Positions 1-7,601 of a DNA stretch of 64,000 nucleotides are shown piece after piece. The notes beneath the pieces are model-generated. The model searched no databases. It was not told where the DNA came from and worked only from the letters and a program-made list of their open reading frames with translations. The number at the start of each line of letters is the position of its first letter. Within the stretch, counting starts at the first letter, position 1. A program made the translations under genes and the position numbers. The stretch is from assembly GCA_910579465.1 (NCBI GenBank), contig CAJTUB010000003.1, forward strand, positions 310,001-374,000. Reading direction: 5' to 3'. This DNA is from an uncultured Lachnospiraceae bacterium. Its GTDB lineage: Bacteria > Bacillota > Clostridia > Lachnospirales > Lachnospiraceae.

Positions 1-2004
1 CAGGTGTTAGAGACGCTTTTGCAGGAGGGAAGCGTCGTCATGGATACGAGAGGGCGTTACCATGTGGAAAAGGCGGAGCTGAAAACCGGCATTTACCGCG
101 GTACCTCCCGGGATTTCGGCTTTTTATCACCGGAGGACGGCGGAGAGGACATTTATATTGAGGCAGGCTCCACGCTTGGCGCGTTGAACGGCGATACCGT
201 GCAGGCAGCGGTGTTTGAATCGGATTCCGGCGGAAGGCTGTATACCGGACGTATTATAAAGATTCTGGAGCGCGCTAACGAAACGGTGGTCGGTACCTTT
301 TTTAAAGAAAAGGGCTATGGCTTTGTTATCGCGGAGGACAAGCGGCTCGGCAGAGATATTTTTATTGAAAAGGCGGATACGATGGGAGCCGTAAGCGGCC
401 ATAAGGTAGCGGTACAGCTGACGGACTTCGGCGACGGCAGGCAGAATCCCGTGGGAAAGGTGACGGAGATTCTCGGCCACATCAATGACCCGGGGAGTGA
501 TTTACTTACCGTGCTGCGTGCGTTCCGGATTCCGACCGAGTTTCCGGAGGAGGTAATGGCGGCGGCCGGACAGGTACCGGAGAGGATTTCGGAGAAGGAA
601 TGCGCCGGGCGTCTGGATTTGCGCGATGAGGTGATGATTACAATCGACGGAGAGGATGCAAAGGACCTGGACGACGCGGTTTCTCTGCGGAGGACGGATA
701 CGGGTTATCTTCTCGGTGTCCATATTGCCGACGTGACGGAGTATGTAAAGGAGAATGCGCCGTTGGATGCGGAGGCAAGAAAGCGCGGGACAAGTGTCTA
801 TCTGATTGACCGGGTCGTGCCGATGCTTCCGCACCGGCTTTCCAACGGAATCTGTTCGCTAAATGCCGGAGAGGACCGGCTCGCGTTAAGCTGCCTGATG
901 GAGTTAAAGGAGGACGGGACGATTTACGGGCACCGGCTGGCGGAGAGCGTGATTCATGTCAACCGGAGAACCTCCTATACGGAGGTGGCTAAGGTGCTTG
1001 CCGCCGGAGAGGGGCAGCAAAAGGAGCTGGAGGAGGAGTACGGCGCGGTGTATCCGATGCTGTTTCTGATGGAAAAGGTCTCCGGGCTTCTGCGCCGGAA
1101 AAGGAAGGAGCGCGGGGCGATTGATTTTGATTTCCCGGAGAGTAAGATTATCGTGGATGAGAAGGGAATGCCGGTTGAAATCAAGCCCTATGAGCGGAAT
1201 ACGGCGACCCGTATGATTGAGGACTTCATGCTTGCGGCAAATGAGACCGTGGCGGAAGATTTTTTCTGGCAGGAGGTGCCGTTTGTTTACCGTGTGCATG
1301 AGAGTCCGGATGAGGATAAAATCCGCAGGCTCGGCGTTCTGATTCAGAATTTCGGCTATAACCTGCGGGGCTCGAAAAGCGCGCCGCATCCGAAGGTATT
1401 GCAGAATCTTCTGGAGAAGTCGGACGGGAGCCCGGAGGAGGCGCTGATTGCAAGGCTGACCCTGCGTTCCATGAAGCAGGCAAAATATATGGTGGAATGC
1501 GAAGGACATTTCGGTCTGGCAACAAAGTATTACTGCCATTTTACTTCGCCGATACGGCGTTATCCGGATTTGCAGATACACCGTATCATCAAGGAAAACC
1601 TGCGGGGAACCTTAAACGGGGACAGACGTGCCCATTACCGCAGCATTCTGCCGGAGGTGGCACAGCATTCATCAAAGACGGAGCGGACGGCGGAGGAAGC
1701 GGAGCGCGAGTTAGAGAAGATGAAAAAGTGCGAGTATGCGCAGGAGCACATCGGGCTTACGGCAGAGGGAATTGTCTCCGGAATCACCAATTACGGCATG
1801 TATGTCGAGCTTCCGAATACGATAGAAGGGATGATACGCTTATCCAGTCTGACCGATGATTACTATATTTTTGACGAAGAAAATTACTGCCTGACCGGAG
1901 AAAGCACACAGCAGGTTTACCGGCTCGGACAGAAGCTTACGGTCAGGATAAATAGCGTGGATAAAATGCTAAAGACTATTGATTTTTTGCCTGTTTCGCG
2001 GTAA
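1..2004 (+). CDS. rnr: Ribonuclease R (5' end outside window)
   Basis: RNase R is a processive 3'-5' exoribonuclease that digests structured RNA and takes part in trans-translation quality control. The frame is open from the first base, so the true start lies upstream. The first visible residues (LLQEGSVVMDTRGRYHV) resemble the end of the family's N-terminal helix-turn-helix domain. Two cold-shock OB folds follow (about residues 25-85 and 92-150), then the RNB catalytic domain (about 205-530) with the acidic metal-binding motif DAKDLDDAV and the FTSPIRRYPDL motif. A C-terminal S1 domain (about 580-655) contains GIVSGITNYGMYVE. smpB starts 31 nt downstream, the usual rnr-smpB pairing in Firmicutes. 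Identity is clear; only the start is missing. Confidence 0.96.
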   Translation, partial: QVLETLLQEGSVVMDTRGRYHVEKAELKTGIYRGTSRDFGFLSPEDGGEDIYIEAGSTLGALNGDTVQAAVFESDSGGRLYTGRIIKILERANETVVGTFFKEKGYGFVIAEDKRLGRDIFIEKADTMGAVSGHKVAVQLTDFGDGRQNPVGKVTEILGHINDPGSDLLTVLRAFRIPTEFPEEVMAAAGQVPERISEKECAGRLDLRDEVMITIDGEDAKDLDDAVSLRRTDTGYLLGVHIADVTEYVKENAPLDAEARKRGTSVYLIDRVVPMLPHRLSNGICSLNAGEDRLALSCLMELKEDGTIYGHRLAESVIHVNRRTSYTEVAKVLAAGEGQQKELEEEYGAVYPMLFLMEKVSGLLRRKRKERGAIDFDFPESKIIVDEKGMPVEIKPYERNTATRMIEDFMLAANETVAEDFFWQEVPFVYRVHESPDEDKIRRLGVLIQNFGYNLRGSKSAPHPKVLQNLLEKSDGSPEEALIARLTLRSMKQAKYMVECEGHFGLATKYYCHFTSPIRRYPDLQIHRIIKENLRGTLNGDRRAHYRSILPEVAQHSSKTERTAEEAERELEKMKKCEYAQEHIGLTAEGIVSGITNYGMYVELPNTIEGMIRLSSLTDDYYIFDEENYCLTGESTQQVYRLGQKLTVRINSVDKMLKTIDFLPVSR

Positions 2005-2035
2005 ACTGGAAGTAGGAATAACAGAGAGGAAGCAT

Positions 2036-2509
2036 ATGGCAGGTTCAAAGCAGGCAGTCAAGCTGATTGCCAACAATAAAAAGGCGTATTTTGATTATTT
2101 TATTGAGGATAAATATGAAGCGGGGATTGCACTGTGCGGTACCGAGGTAAAGTCGCTCCGCATGGGAAAGTGCAGTATCAAGGAGTCCTTTATCCGGATT
2201 GAGCGGGGAGAGGTTTATGTATACGGCATGCACATCAGTCCTTATGAGAAAGGGAATATTTTCAATAAAGACCCTTTGCGGGTGCGGAAGCTTCTGCTGC
2301 ATAAGCACGAGATTAATAAATTGTCCGGAGCGCTGGCACAAAAGGGGTATACCCTGGTGCCGCTTTCCGTCTATCTGAAGGGCAGTCTTGTAAAGGTAGA
2401 GGTCGGACTTGCAAAGGGAAAGAAGCTGTACGATAAGCGTGAAACCATAGCGAAAAAGGATCAGCGCAGGGAGGCAGAAAAGGAGTTTAAGGTAAAGAAC
2501 CTCTACTGA
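2036..2509 (+). CDS. smpB: SsrA-binding protein SmpB
   Basis: SmpB binds tmRNA and delivers it to ribosomes stalled on broken mRNA. The 157-residue length is typical. Family signatures are present: NKKAYFDYFIEDKYEAGI at the N-terminus, GTEVKSLR, the HKHEINKL segment, and a basic C-terminal tail ending KVKNLY that folds into the decoding site. The ATG at 2036 is chosen over the longer frame (from 1979) because AGAGAGGA lies just upstream and the family begins there. It follows rnr closely, probably in one transcript. No ssrA gene was recognised nearby. Confidence 0.97.
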   Translation: MAGSKQAVKLIANNKKAYFDYFIEDKYEAGIALCGTEVKSLRMGKCSIKESFIRIERGEVYVYGMHISPYEKGNIFNKDPLRVRKLLLHKHEINKLSGALAQKGYTLVPLSVYLKGSLVKVEVGLAKGKKLYDKRETIAKKDQRREAEKEFKVKNLY

Positions 2510-2546
2510 CGCTGTGGATAAAAAGACTGTGAAAGGAAGCAGAGCC

Positions 2547-3623
2547 ATGAAGAGAGTAAAAACAGCGGAATTAATACCCGGAATGAAAGTGGCAAGGGAC
2601 GTCCATAGTGCAAACAATAGTCTGGTTGTGAGCAGGAACACAGTGTTGACCGAGGAGAGTATTGTAAAGCTCGAGTTTCATGGTATTTATTCCATCTTTA
2701 TCAAGGAAAAGGCAGAGGAATTAGACAGGTCTTATGAGAGGGTTTATACCCATTCCGTGGTAAAGGAATCAAAAGAGTTCCATGCCTTTAAGGAAAACTA
2801 TGAAAAGGAGGTCAGGGGACTCGAGGGGACCTTCCGGGATATTATTACAACGCAGTCCGAGAAGCTTGGGATATCGGAGCTTTGTAACAAGGCGACTGCT
2901 ATGATAGAGGATACGCGCAGCGGCATCCATGTGTTTGATATCATGCATAATATGCGGGATTATGATGACAGCACCTTTAACCATTGCATGAATGTCGCCC
3001 TGATTTGTAATGTATTTGCAGACTGGATGCATATGTCGGAGATGGAAAAGGAGACTGCGACCGTCTGCGGACTGCTGCATGACATCGGCAAGCTGCGGAT
3101 TCCGGAAAAGATTGTAAAGAAGCCGGCAAAGCTGACAAATGAAGAGTACAATGTAATGAAGACACATCCGATGGAAGGCTATAATATTCTGTTTGAGGCG
3201 AGGTTTAACGCCAACATCCAGAATGCGGCGTTAATGCATCACGAGCGCTATGACGGCTCCGGCTATCCGTTAGGCCTGCGGGGCAATCAGATTGATAAGT
3301 ATGCGAAAATGGTGGCGATTGCGGATGTTTATGATGCCATGACGGCAGCGCGCGTTTACCGTGAGGCGCTTTGTCCGCTCAGGGTCATCGAGATGTTTGA
3401 ACGGGAGGGCTTAAGCGCGTTTGACCCGGAATACTTACTGGTATTTATCGAGAACATAGTACAGACCTATCTTAAGAACTGGGTGAGGTTAAATGACGGG
3501 CGTAAGGGAGAGATTATCATGCTGAATAAGCAAAAGCTTTCCAGACCGGTTATTTTGTGCGGGACCGAGTTTGTCAATCTGTTAGAGTACCCGGAGCTTA
3601 CGATAGAGGAGCTGTTGGTATAG
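2547..3623 (+). CDS. HD-GYP domain protein, probable c-di-GMP phosphodiesterase
   Basis: HD-GYP proteins hydrolyse cyclic di-GMP to GMP. The C-terminal half (about residues 135-300) carries the metal-binding HD pair in LLHDIGKLRIP, the downstream HHERYDGSGYPLGL motif with the diagnostic GYP, and ADVYDAMTAARVYR. The N-terminal part (about 1-120) resembles the helper domain common in clostridial HD-GYP proteins and has no receiver or membrane segment. The start is set at ATG 2547 after AAAGGAAG; a GTG at 2514 is also in frame but has no clear ribosome site. It sits 37 nt after smpB. Catalytic residues look intact, but activity is inferred from the family. Confidence 0.9.
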   Translation: MKRVKTAELIPGMKVARDVHSANNSLVVSRNTVLTEESIVKLEFHGIYSIFIKEKAEELDRSYERVYTHSVVKESKEFHAFKENYEKEVRGLEGTFRDIITTQSEKLGISELCNKATAMIEDTRSGIHVFDIMHNMRDYDDSTFNHCMNVALICNVFADWMHMSEMEKETATVCGLLHDIGKLRIPEKIVKKPAKLTNEEYNVMKTHPMEGYNILFEARFNANIQNAALMHHERYDGSGYPLGLRGNQIDKYAKMVAIADVYDAMTAARVYREALCPLRVIEMFEREGLSAFDPEYLLVFIENIVQTYLKNWVRLNDGRKGEIIMLNKQKLSRPVILCGTEFVNLLEYPELTIEELLV

Positions 3624-3634
3624 TACATAGGAAG

Positions 3635-4390
3635 ATGATGAGATATATTGATAGAATTACCGAAAAAGAAAAGAGCCCTGACGGAATGTCTCCGGCAGAG
3701 GTATACAGATGCCGGCTTGACGGAGCAACATACTATCTCAAAATGATAGATAAGCTATTTTCGAATACAACCTACAGTGTCCGGAGAGAAGCGGAAGTAA
3801 TGCAGTGGTTGGCGGATAAGCTGCATGTTCCTGCTCTTTTGGAATATGGTCAGGTAGAAGAGAAGGAATACTTAATCATGGGTGAGATAAAGGGACGGCA
3901 TATCGATGATTTTGCCGGGACTCCTATGCAGTATCTTACCTATTTAGTTAAGGCGCTCCGGCAGCTTTGGTCCGTTGACATATCCCGGTGCGGGTTTTCG
4001 TCAAGGTTAGATTTCCGCTTACAGGAGTTAAACTATTTGCTGGAGCATCATCTGGCTGATGTGAACATGACAAATTGGCAGGACACAACAGATTTTGCCG
4101 GACCGGAGGAGCTGTACTCGTGGCTTTGCAATAACAGGCCGCCGGAGGAACTTGCTTTTTCCCACGGCGATATCGGAGCTAATTTTTTTATAGTAGGGGA
4201 AGAACCGTATTTCTATGATCTGGCAAGATGCGGAGTTGCCGACAAATGGCTTGATATTGCATTTTGTGTCCGGGATATCAGGGATTACTATCCAGGCACG
4301 GAATATGAGAGGATATTTTTTGAAATGTTAGGAATTGAGCCGGATTACCGGAAGATAGAATACTACATCTTATTGGATGAAATGTTTTAA
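3635..4390 (+). CDS. APH(3')-family kinase, aminoglycoside phosphotransferase homologue
   Basis: Member of the aminoglycoside 3'-phosphotransferase family, which transfers phosphate from ATP to a hydroxyl of an aminoglycoside. At 251 residues it is close to the family length. Visible signatures: GMSPAEVYRC near the N-terminus, the ATP-binding lysine in YYLKM (about residue 36), the catalytic loop HGDIGANFF with Asp and Asn kept, the metal-binding Asp in YDLARCGVADKWLDIAF, and a C-terminus (EYYILLDEMF) very like known APH(3') enzymes. ATG codons at 3635 and 3638 are both possible, with AGGAAG very close upstream. It lies 11 nt after the HD-GYP gene. The real substrate is unknown; chromosomal relatives may be housekeeping or silent. 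Confidence 0.8.
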   Translation: MMRYIDRITEKEKSPDGMSPAEVYRCRLDGATYYLKMIDKLFSNTTYSVRREAEVMQWLADKLHVPALLEYGQVEEKEYLIMGEIKGRHIDDFAGTPMQYLTYLVKALRQLWSVDISRCGFSSRLDFRLQELNYLLEHHLADVNMTNWQDTTDFAGPEELYSWLCNNRPPEELAFSHGDIGANFFIVGEEPYFYDLARCGVADKWLDIAFCVRDIRDYYPGTEYERIFFEMLGIEPDYRKIEYYILLDEMF

Positions 4391-4415
4391 ACAGAGAGGG
4401 AAAGGAAAAAAGGGC

Positions 4416-4444
4416 TTTACTTTTTCTTTCAGGTGTGCTACAAT
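4416..4444 (+). promoter_or_regulatory. Promoter of rpsO
   Basis: TTTACT (4416-4421), a 17-nt spacer and TACAAT (4439-4444) form a good sigma-A type promoter about 90 nt before the rpsO start. Confidence 0.7.
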
Positions 4445-4460
4445 AATAACGCTTTCAGGC

Positions 4461-4510
4461 AAGCCGCCGCTCAGAGGACGGATACTCCAACCGCTTCCTA
4501 GTGGCAGGCG
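4461..4510 (+). ncRNA. Structured 5' leader of rpsO (S15 autoregulatory-type)
   Basis: Between the promoter and the rpsO ribosome site lies a folded leader. An outer stem pairs the GCCGCCGCT arm (from 4463) with the AGTGGCAGGC arm (ending 4509), including one G-U pair. Inside it, GAGGACGG pairs with CCGCTTCCT around the loop ATACTCCAA. S15 is known to repress its own mRNA through such leaders in several bacterial groups. The hairpin is visible; S15 binding is inferred from position. Confidence 0.55.
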
Positions 4511-4536
4511 ATTTTATGAATCAGGAGGTTACGATT

Positions 4537-4803
4537 ATGATCAGTAAAGAGAAAAAGGCAGAAATTATTGCAACGTACGGAAGAAATGCAAACGATACCG
4601 GTTCGCCGGAGGTTCAGATTGCGCTTCTTACCGCAAGAATCAACGAGCTCACCGAGCATCTGAAGAACAACCAGAAGGACCATCATTCCAGACGCGGTCT
4701 GTTGAAGATGGTTGGTCAGAGACGCGGTATGTTAGAGTATTTAAAGAAGAACGATCTGGAAGGATACCGTTCTTTGATTGAGCGACTTGGTCTGAGAAAG
4801 TAA
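4537..4803 (+). CDS. rpsO: 30S ribosomal protein S15
   Basis: S15 binds the central domain of 16S rRNA early in 30S assembly. The 88-residue length and the family motifs TGSPEVQIALLTARINELT, KDHHSRRGLLKMVGQRRGML and YRSLIERLGLRK match S15 throughout. The ATG at 4537 follows an AGGAGG site; an in-frame GTG upstream falls inside the structured leader and is rejected. The gene is monocistronic: it has its own promoter and a terminator 22 nt after the stop. Confidence 0.99.
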   Translation: MISKEKKAEIIATYGRNANDTGSPEVQIALLTARINELTEHLKNNQKDHHSRRGLLKMVGQRRGMLEYLKKNDLEGYRSLIERLGLRK

Positions 4804-4825
4804 TCGGACATAGGAATGTGATGTG

Positions 4826-4858
4826 AGGGGCGTTTCCGCTATGGAAGCGTCCCTTTTT
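4826..4858 (+). terminator. Rho-independent terminator of rpsO
   Basis: The arms AGGGGCGTTTCC and GGAAGCGTCCCT pair around a short CTAT-containing loop and are followed by TTTTT. Confidence 0.8.
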
Positions 4859-4939
4859 CCGGTTTATGGGAAGGTGTATTCCGGGGAAACGCTGATGAAA
4901 GTGTTTTCTCAGTACCAAAGAGGGAAAGGAAGAAGATAC

Positions 4940-5869
4940 ATGTATACTTATTCGGCAGTACAATGGCTGTTTTTCTTTTATTTTTATTGTGTAGCCGGCT
5001 GGTGCTTTGAAAGCACCTATGTTTCTATCCGTAAGCGCAGGCTGGTCAACCGGGGCTTTATGAAGGGACCGTGTCTGCCATTATACGGGTCTGGCGCGAT
5101 TTTGCTGCTGTTTGTTACCCTGCCGGTCCGGGAGAATCTGCTGCTTACCTTTTTGTTTGGAAGTATTGCGGCAACGGCATTGGAATATGTGACCGGCGTC
5201 GGAATGGAAGCATTGTTTAAGGTAAGATACTGGGACTATTCCGACCAGAGGTTCCAGTTCCAGGGACATATCTGTCTGTCTTCTTCCCTGGCATGGGGAG
5301 CGCTTGCCATTCTCCTGACAAGGGTGCTCCATACGCCGGTAGGGCGTCTGGTACTGTTAATTCCGGAGCAGGTACTTACGGTCTGCCTGTTTCCGGTTAC
5401 GATTCTGGCGGCGGCAGACTTTACGCTGTCGGTAAAGGCAGCGCTCGATTTACGGGATGTGCTGGTAAAGCTTGAAAAGGCGAAAAAGGAGCTCGAGCTT
5501 CTGCAGAAGCGTCTGGACGTCATTGCGGCGTATGCAGGGGACGCGGCAGAAAAGAGAAAAAAAGAGCGCAGCCAGCGTCTGGAGGAGCTGTTTGCTTCAC
5601 TGGAGACAAGATTCCAGAAGGCGCGGGAGGCCCGTGGCAGCAGTACAGTAACGGAAGAGCTTGCCGAGCTGCGGGAGCGCTTTGCGGAGCTTAAGTACAG
5701 GCGGGAGCAGCTGAAGGAGGTCCGGGGACATAAAAGGCATCTGCTGCTTAACCATCCTTCTATGCGCTCAGAGCGTTTCAAAGAGGCGCTGGAGCTGTTA
5801 AAGAAGTCGGCGGCAGAACGCAGCAGGAAAGCAGAAAAAGCAAAAAAAGACGACAGTGAAAAAGGATGA
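4940..5869 (+). CDS. CmpB-like putative membrane protein (PF06541-type) with coiled-coil tail
   Basis: The first 190 residues form several hydrophobic membrane segments and carry the signature of the clostridial family often labelled putative ABC transporter permease: GWCFESTYVSIRKRRLVNRG followed by GPCLPLYGSGA. The remaining 120 residues are highly charged (Lys, Glu, Arg) and predicted coiled coil, ending in a lysine-rich tail. The start is placed at ATG 4940 after GGGAAAGGAAG; the longer frame from 4823 runs through the rpsO terminator and is not credible. No ABC ATPase is adjacent, so a transport role is not supported here. Function is unknown. Confidence 0.75.
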   Translation: MYTYSAVQWLFFFYFYCVAGWCFESTYVSIRKRRLVNRGFMKGPCLPLYGSGAILLLFVTLPVRENLLLTFLFGSIAATALEYVTGVGMEALFKVRYWDYSDQRFQFQGHICLSSSLAWGALAILLTRVLHTPVGRLVLLIPEQVLTVCLFPVTILAAADFTLSVKAALDLRDVLVKLEKAKKELELLQKRLDVIAAYAGDAAEKRKKERSQRLEELFASLETRFQKAREARGSSTVTEELAELRERFAELKYRREQLKEVRGHKRHLLLNHPSMRSERFKEALELLKKSAAERSRKAEKAKKDDSEKG

Positions 5870-5999
5870 TGTAATAGAAGAAATCAAGAAATTCCGGTAT
5901 CTCATTGGTGATTCCCTGAAATCAGCAGGAAGCTTTCTTTCGTATTCATTTTAAAAATCTCTTATCTCTTATTCTATTCCCCACAGAAGTATTTTTAAG

Positions 6000-6031
6000 C
6001 TGGTAAAATTGTTTTTATACAGTTTTACCAG
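6000..6031. promoter_or_regulatory. Inverted repeat upstream of the XRE regulator
   Basis: The 269-bp gap at 5870-6138 is AT-rich. It contains CTGGTAAAATTG (6000-6011) and CAGTTTTACCAG (6020-6031), which pair over 12 positions with one G-U. This could be an operator for the following helix-turn-helix gene, or a weak hairpin. It lies about 110 bp before the start. No confident promoter was assigned. Confidence 0.4.
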
Positions 6032-6138
6032 CAGTTAAAAATGTTAAACAATAATTAACAACAATTCAATGGTATGATATCTGTCTTTTTGCTACAATTT
6101 AGTTACAAAAGCTTTTGAATCTTTTTGGAGGTTTGTAA

Positions 6139-7149
6139 ATGAAGATTGGCAGTGTTATTCGAAAATATAGAAAAGAAGCAGGTCTGACGCAGGAGGAAAT
6201 GGCAAACAGATTATGTGTAACGACTCCGGCAGTGAATAAATGGGAGAATGGAAATTCTAATCCGGATATTGAGTTATTGGCTCCGATTGCCAGGCTGCTT
6301 CACATTTCACTTGATACGTTAATGTCATTCCATGAGGAGCTTACAGCATCTGAGATTGACGGGATTGTCCGGCAAATGGATAAAATGTTTGAGACAGAAG
6401 GCTTTGAAAAGGTGTATGAGTGGGCTTTGGAGAGGATAAAGGAATATCCTGATTGTAATATGCTTATCTGGCAAATCGCTGTAAGCCTGGATGCCAGGAG
6501 ATTGACAGGCGCCTGCCCTGAGCCGGAAAAATATGACAAGCAGATAAATGCATGGTATGAAATCGCAGTAGGTGATGAGAATGAAGAGATAAAGCACCAC
6601 GCTGCAGATTCCCTGATTGGTTTCTATTTAAGAAAGAAGGAATATACAAAGGCTGAGGAGTATTTACAGTATTTCTCTGACTATGATCCTATGAAAGTAA
6701 TCATTCGAGGAAGACTATATAAGGAGCAGGGAAAAACAGAAGAGGCATATGAAGTGTTTGAAACGCTTTTGTTTTGTGGGTATCAGACATTGCTTTCTGC
6801 CTTTACATGTATGATTGAATTAGCGCAGGAAGAAGGCAATATTGACAAGGTATGTTTCCTGGCAGGGAAGATGGGAGCGGTTACCGGTACATTTGAAATG
6901 GGGAAATATGATGAATGCGCACGGCTGCTCGAGGCTGCTTGTGCAGGGAAAAATATGGAAGGTGCTTACCGGGCAGTCGAACAGCTGCTGAAAACTGTCA
7001 ATGGTCTGAGTCAGTTTCAAAAATCAAAGTTATTTGAGCATATGAAATTCAACAATCCGGACAGCTCCTTTGCGGAATCAGGGATTCTTCGCCAGGCAGC
7101 CATTGTCAGTGCAGGAAGCAGCTGGATTGAAACGAACAGTAAAAAATAG
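6139..7149 (+). CDS. XRE-family transcriptional regulator with TPR-like C-terminus
   Basis: The N-terminal 65 residues are a Cro/C1-type helix-turn-helix (IRKYRKEAGLTQEEMANRL, then VTTPAVNKWENGNSNPD). The remaining 270 residues are alpha-helical and repeat-like (for example KEYTKAEEYLQYFSDYDP and GKTEEAYEVFETLLFCG), typical of TPR-containing regulators that may sense a peptide or a protein partner. TTTTTGGAGGTTTGTAA precedes the ATG. It is the first gene of an apparent three-gene unit with a receiver-like protein and an ABC exporter, which suggests that it controls that exporter. The ligand is unknown. Confidence 0.85.
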   Translation: MKIGSVIRKYRKEAGLTQEEMANRLCVTTPAVNKWENGNSNPDIELLAPIARLLHISLDTLMSFHEELTASEIDGIVRQMDKMFETEGFEKVYEWALERIKEYPDCNMLIWQIAVSLDARRLTGACPEPEKYDKQINAWYEIAVGDENEEIKHHAADSLIGFYLRKKEYTKAEEYLQYFSDYDPMKVIIRGRLYKEQGKTEEAYEVFETLLFCGYQTLLSAFTCMIELAQEEGNIDKVCFLAGKMGAVTGTFEMGKYDECARLLEAACAGKNMEGAYRAVEQLLKTVNGLSQFQKSKLFEHMKFNNPDSSFAESGILRQAAIVSAGSSWIETNSKK

Positions 7150-7176
7150 TTGTCAGAGCAGAAGGAGAGGATTTAC

Positions 7177-7581
7177 ATGAATAATAAAATAAAGCTTATG
7201 TCAATAGGAAAAAAGAAGCAGAAAGTGGAGAACCTGAAAAGCTGGTCAAAAACCGTAGAAAGGTACGCCCCGGACAGGTATGATTTACTCGCGGGCGCCG
7301 GTGAGAAGGATTCTTTAAAAAAGGTGGAGGAATTTCAGCCTGAAATCGTATTATTATTATCCGTTGCAGAGGATGGGAACCTAAAGAATGGTTTACGGCT
7401 GGTGAAAGAGATAAAGCGGCTGAGTCCCCGGACCGAGATATTTGTGGTTTTTGATATGCTTGATGATGAAGAGGAGGTATTTGATGAATATGCCGGCGGT
7501 GGAGCATATAAATGCTATACGTCGCCAGCGAGCATGGACGCATTATTCCATGATATGTATGTAGCACTGAACAAGGAATGA
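7177..7581 (+). CDS. Degenerate response-regulator receiver-like protein
   Basis: The 134-residue protein resembles a stand-alone receiver domain in pattern: PEIVLLLSVAEDGNLKNGLRLVKEIK matches the beta3-alpha3 region and GAYKCYTSPAS the end of the domain. The phosphoacceptor Asp position appears to be Ser or another residue, and the conserved Lys-Pro is missing. A basic N-terminal extension (GKKKQKVENLKSWSKTVER) replaces the usual start. The ATG at 7177 follows AAGGAGAGG. The stop overlaps a possible upstream start of the ABC exporter by four bases. It may act as a phosphorylation-independent partner; function is unknown. Confidence 0.55.
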   Translation: MNNKIKLMSIGKKKQKVENLKSWSKTVERYAPDRYDLLAGAGEKDSLKKVEEFQPEIVLLLSVAEDGNLKNGLRLVKEIKRLSPRTEIFVVFDMLDDEEEVFDEYAGGGAYKCYTSPASMDALFHDMYVALNKE

Positions 7582-7601
7582 CGGAAGGGAACGGAAGGTA
7601 T

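Noticed and set aside
904..1581. Long minus-strand ORF inside rnr
   Set aside because: It is an antisense shadow of the RNB domain with no ribosome site and no recognisable protein.
2005..4415. tmRNA (ssrA) gene near smpB
   Set aside because: The interval is filled with coding genes and no tmRNA-like ends or tag ORF were seen.
4823..4939. Upstream extension of the CmpB-like protein
   Set aside because: The extension reads through the rpsO terminator and lacks a ribosome site; ATG 4940 has one.
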